DNA of 64,000 nt from assembly GCA_020161265.1 (NCBI GenBank), contig JAIUOC010000007.1:248001-312000 (forward strand), written 5' to 3'. The position numbers and the translations under genes are program-made. Source of the stretch: Chloroflexota bacterium (GTDB lineage: Bacteria > Chloroflexota > Chloroflexia > Chloroflexales > Herpetosiphonaceae). The stretch's first letter is position 1. The number at the start of each line of letters is the position of its first letter. Of this stretch, positions 61,723 through 64,000 are shown piece by piece. The notes below the pieces were generated by a model, which was not told the origin of the DNA, ran no database searches, and worked only from the letters and a program-made list of their open reading frames with translations.

Positions 61723-62622
61723 CTAGGCTAAAACATGGCCACGCAGAATCGTCAAAGCCTCGCCGCCAATCCGCGAGCTAATAATCTGCGCCTCTTGATC
61801 GAACTGCACTGCCACTTCTAAACGGCCTGGTCGGCCCATCGCATCGCCTTGTTCAGCCCGATATTGCACCAAATTGCTACCATCAGCTTGGGCAATCGCC
61901 CCAACTCCAACCAATAATGCACCTAGCGGGCCTTGGGCTGAGCCAGTCACCGGGTCTTCATCGATGCCAATCACGGGACCGAAGAAGCGCAAATGCACAG
62001 CACTTTCAGCATCAAGCCCTTCGAGGCAGTAAAGTACTAAAGCCGTCAGTTCATGGCTTTGGCAGAGAAAGCGCACATCGTTCATATTAGGCTTAATCGC
62101 CAAAAGATTGGCCAGATTATGACAACCAATGTAGCCATAATTGCCACCCCGCGTTGGTGGAATATCGCTGCGAATATCAGCTTGATCTAAACCGAGGGCG
62201 GCGGTAAGCGCCACAATTTGCAGTTCCAACGGCTCAAATTCGGGCACTGGAATATCCAACCAAACTTTACAAGCCGAGGTCTTGCTCTCTTGTAACTCGA
62301 CCGCCAAAATTCCCGAGGCGGTTTCAATTTGATAGCGCCCAGGAATGGCCAAATGACCGCGTTCGGCCAAGGCATGGCAAGCAGCAACCGTGGCATGGCC
62401 ACATAAGGGCACTTCGACTGTCGGAGTAAACCAGCGCAATTGCAAATCGGCTTGGCTACTCGGCAATACAAAAGCCGTCTCAGAAACATTCATCTCGCGA
62501 GCTAAACGCTGCATCACCACCGGATCAAGCCCAGCAGTATCGAGCAACACCGCCGCTGAATTACCAGTAAACGGAACATGAGCGAACGCATCAACTTGGA
62601 CAATTTCTCGCCAGCGTGGCAT
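61723..62622 (-). CDS. PhzF-family isomerase/epimerase
   Basis: Has 299 residues with the diaminopimelate-epimerase-like double fold. Family landmarks are VDAFAHVPFTGNSAAV (N-terminus), the catalytic Glu in NVSETAFVLP, the CGHATVA-type LCGHATVAACHAL, and the C-terminal DPVTGSAQGPLGALL. PhzF in phenazine producers isomerises a trans-2,3-dihydro-hydroxyanthranilate. No phenazine genes are here, so the substrate is unknown. It is first in a two-gene operon with the gamma-CA-like gene. Confidence 0.9.
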   Translation of the reverse strand: MPRWREIVQVDAFAHVPFTGNSAAVLLDTAGLDPVVMQRLAREMNVSETAFVLPSSQADLQLRWFTPTVEVPLCGHATVAACHALAERGHLAIPGRYQIETASGILAVELQESKTSACKVWLDIPVPEFEPLELQIVALTAALGLDQADIRSDIPPTRGGNYGYIGCHNLANLLAIKPNMNDVRFLCQSHELTALVLYCLEGLDAESAVHLRFFGPVIGIDEDPVTGSAQGPLGALLVGVGAIAQADGSNLVQYRAEQGDAMGRPGRLEVAVQFDQEAQIISSRIGGEALTILRGHVLA

Positions 62623-62919
62623 GGAACGATCCTCAAAACTAGGGTTAATCTAGCTTCATTCTAGCACGATGGCCGCTCGTTGTGGTTGCCACCGCTTCAT
62701 TATAAACGCTCACTTTGCATGCTTAGGTTAAAAATAGCCCCTCATCTACCACCTGGATGAGCTAATAAAGAGTAGGGTTTCCTAAACTCACAATTCTGCT
62801 CAGCAAAACCGCCAAGATCTTTTATAATAAAATTACGCTCTTGCTTCATCATTGCCGCTTAATTTGCTTAACTAAATCTAGTATGTTTAGTCAATCTCGG
62901 TAGGTTTGAAGGAGTTTCT

Positions 62920-64000
62920 ATGCAACGGAGCGTTCTATATCGATTTTTGTTATTAATGATACTCAGCGCTTGTGGCTCAACCCCAGCCCAGCATCCAACC
63001 ATCATCAGCGTTCCTGCGGAAACTCCAGCGATCCTTGCCGCCGAAATTACGCCTGAAGCCCAAAACTATCCTTTATTAACCGCCTATCAACAAGCAATCA
63101 ACCAGGCTTTAACCGCCACACCACCAGTCTTGACCTTGAGCAGCCTCGATTCGCAGCAGGCTATGGCGCAGATTGTGGCACTCAACGAGCCGAAATTACA
63201 AGGTCAATTCGTTGATCAAATCGGCACGCCCTTTCGGAATGAGGTGTTTGGGGTTGTGCCAGTCCGCGAAAGCGATATTATCGAAGCAACCGCAGCCTGT
63301 TTGCAAGTCAGTTGTTATCGCGTCGAGGTCTATAATTTTGCCTTGAATTTGACCCTCGCCATCACCGTTGATGTTTCCAACCAAAAAGTGATCGTGGTCG
63401 AACGCCTCGCCAACAGCCAGCCCGATATTCCCGAACACCTAACCGCAGTTGCCCGCGAGATTGCCAGCAATGCCATCGAAGTTGAGCAAGCGCTCGGCTA
63501 CAAACCAACCTCGGATCAAGCACTGATGGCCAATACCAAAACTGCCTTGAATGCCACCCGTTGCGAACGTTCAGTCCATTTGTGTGTAGCGCCAACCTTT
63601 GTTGCAGGCGAACGCGCACTCTGGGCAATTGTCGATTTGACCGATACCCGCTTGGTCGGAGTGCGCTGGACAAATGTTGGGGCAACCGGGCCTGCTGTCA
63701 CCGAAAAGGGCATGCAAAATGAGGCCGTGCTGAAGTATTGCGACCACACCACTCGCCTAGAGCGCGATGGTTGGGCCTTTGATTATATGCTGACTTCATC
63801 CGATGGCCTGCGGATTTCCGATGTGAGCTATCAAGGCAAGCCCTTATTCAAAAGCGCCAAGTTGGTCGATTGGCATGTTAACTATAGCGAACGCGATGGC
63901 TTTGGCTATAGCGATGCTGTCGGCTGCCCTTATTTTTCGCAAGCGGCAGTGATTGCGGTCGAACCACCGATGATCGGCGAAATTCGCGAGAATAATCAAG
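62920..64000 (+). CDS. Lipoprotein resembling a copper amine oxidase (3' end missing)
   Basis: The frame from ATG at 62920 (AAGGAG 8 bases upstream) is open to the right edge, with 360 residues seen. The lipoprotein signal ends LSAC (Cys18). An N-terminal domain of about 150 residues is followed by one with RLVGVRWTNVG and then SSDGLRISDVSYQGKPLFKS, WHVNYSE and DAVGC. This run resembles the beginning of the copper amine oxidase catalytic domain, which oxidises primary amines with a self-made topaquinone. The topaquinone Tyr and the copper His ligands would lie beyond the window or are not recognised, so catalysis cannot be judged. Confidence 0.55.
   Translation, partial: MQRSVLYRFLLLMILSACGSTPAQHPTIISVPAETPAILAAEITPEAQNYPLLTAYQQAINQALTATPPVLTLSSLDSQQAMAQIVALNEPKLQGQFVDQIGTPFRNEVFGVVPVRESDIIEATAACLQVSCYRVEVYNFALNLTLAITVDVSNQKVIVVERLANSQPDIPEHLTAVAREIASNAIEVEQALGYKPTSDQALMANTKTALNATRCERSVHLCVAPTFVAGERALWAIVDLTDTRLVGVRWTNVGATGPAVTEKGMQNEAVLKYCDHTTRLERDGWAFDYMLTSSDGLRISDVSYQGKPLFKSAKLVDWHVNYSERDGFGYSDAVGCPYFSQAAVIAVEPPMIGEIRENNQ

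Overview
The window looks like a stretch of chromosome from a filamentous Chloroflexota bacterium of the Herpetosiphon type. This is an inference from the protein repertoire: many small lipoproteins, large secreted beta-sandwich proteins with Thr/Pro-rich tails and a V-Y-L-P C-terminus, HAF-repeat and GH9 secreted proteins, many partner-switching phosphatases, DUF4386/DUF4345 proteins, and a mix of ATG, GTG and TTG starts behind clear GGAG-type ribosome sites. No phage, CRISPR array, replication origin or intact transposase was seen.

Layout. 1-3828 is the 3' end of a giant secreted LamG/Ig/InlB-B-repeat protein. 3911-7068 holds a short UvrA-like ATPase divergent from a regulator with two MerR-type helix-turn-helix domains. 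7201-12349 is an accessory block: a small lipoprotein gene (PrcB-like) is present once intact and once split in two by about 4 kb of visibly A+T-rich DNA that carries a SpoIID-VWA-PKD secreted protein and a beta-propeller lipoprotein. 12737-17894 has two tiny genes, a nitronate monooxygenase, inorganic pyrophosphatase, a HAF-repeat protein and the ATPase gene of an iron-type ABC importer, whose permease and binding-protein genes follow up to 20673. 21065-24369 is an unrecognised protein followed by a di-heme-motif lipoprotein.

24448-30454 is an envelope-stress or antibiotic-response cluster: MacB/FtsX-type permease, its ATPase, a VanY-like D,D-carboxypeptidase, and a divergent OmpR-type regulator and kinase. 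30535-38475 holds a flavoprotein dehydrogenase, an MDR oxidoreductase, a DUF4386 membrane protein, a MalT/LAL-type regulator and small unknown genes. 38628-44850 includes a META lipoprotein and a compact partner-switching operon (STAS antagonist, RsbW kinase fused to a second STAS domain, triple-GAF PP2C phosphatase), followed by an SDR and a methyltransferase. 45068-47851 is a secreted GH9 cellulase with two carbohydrate-binding modules. 48079-51678 is a membrane PP2C phosphatase, an AraC regulator and a 14-helix drug exporter. 51729-55764 is an NfeD-like protein, flotillin and DhaL-like protein cluster. 56027-57811 is aspartyl-tRNA synthetase.

The end of the window (58867-60635) begins with tRNA-Gly(UCC) and then shows gene decay: a possible recombinase remnant, an SH3-like lipoprotein, a lipoprotein gene with a one-base frameshift, and a Roadblock-like gene interrupted by one in-frame TAG. 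After it come a zinc-ribbon protein, a gamma-carbonic-anhydrase-like protein and a PhzF-like protein, and the 5' part of an amine-oxidase-like lipoprotein that runs off the right edge. Several convergent pairs are separated by perfect or near-perfect hairpins that look like shared terminators.
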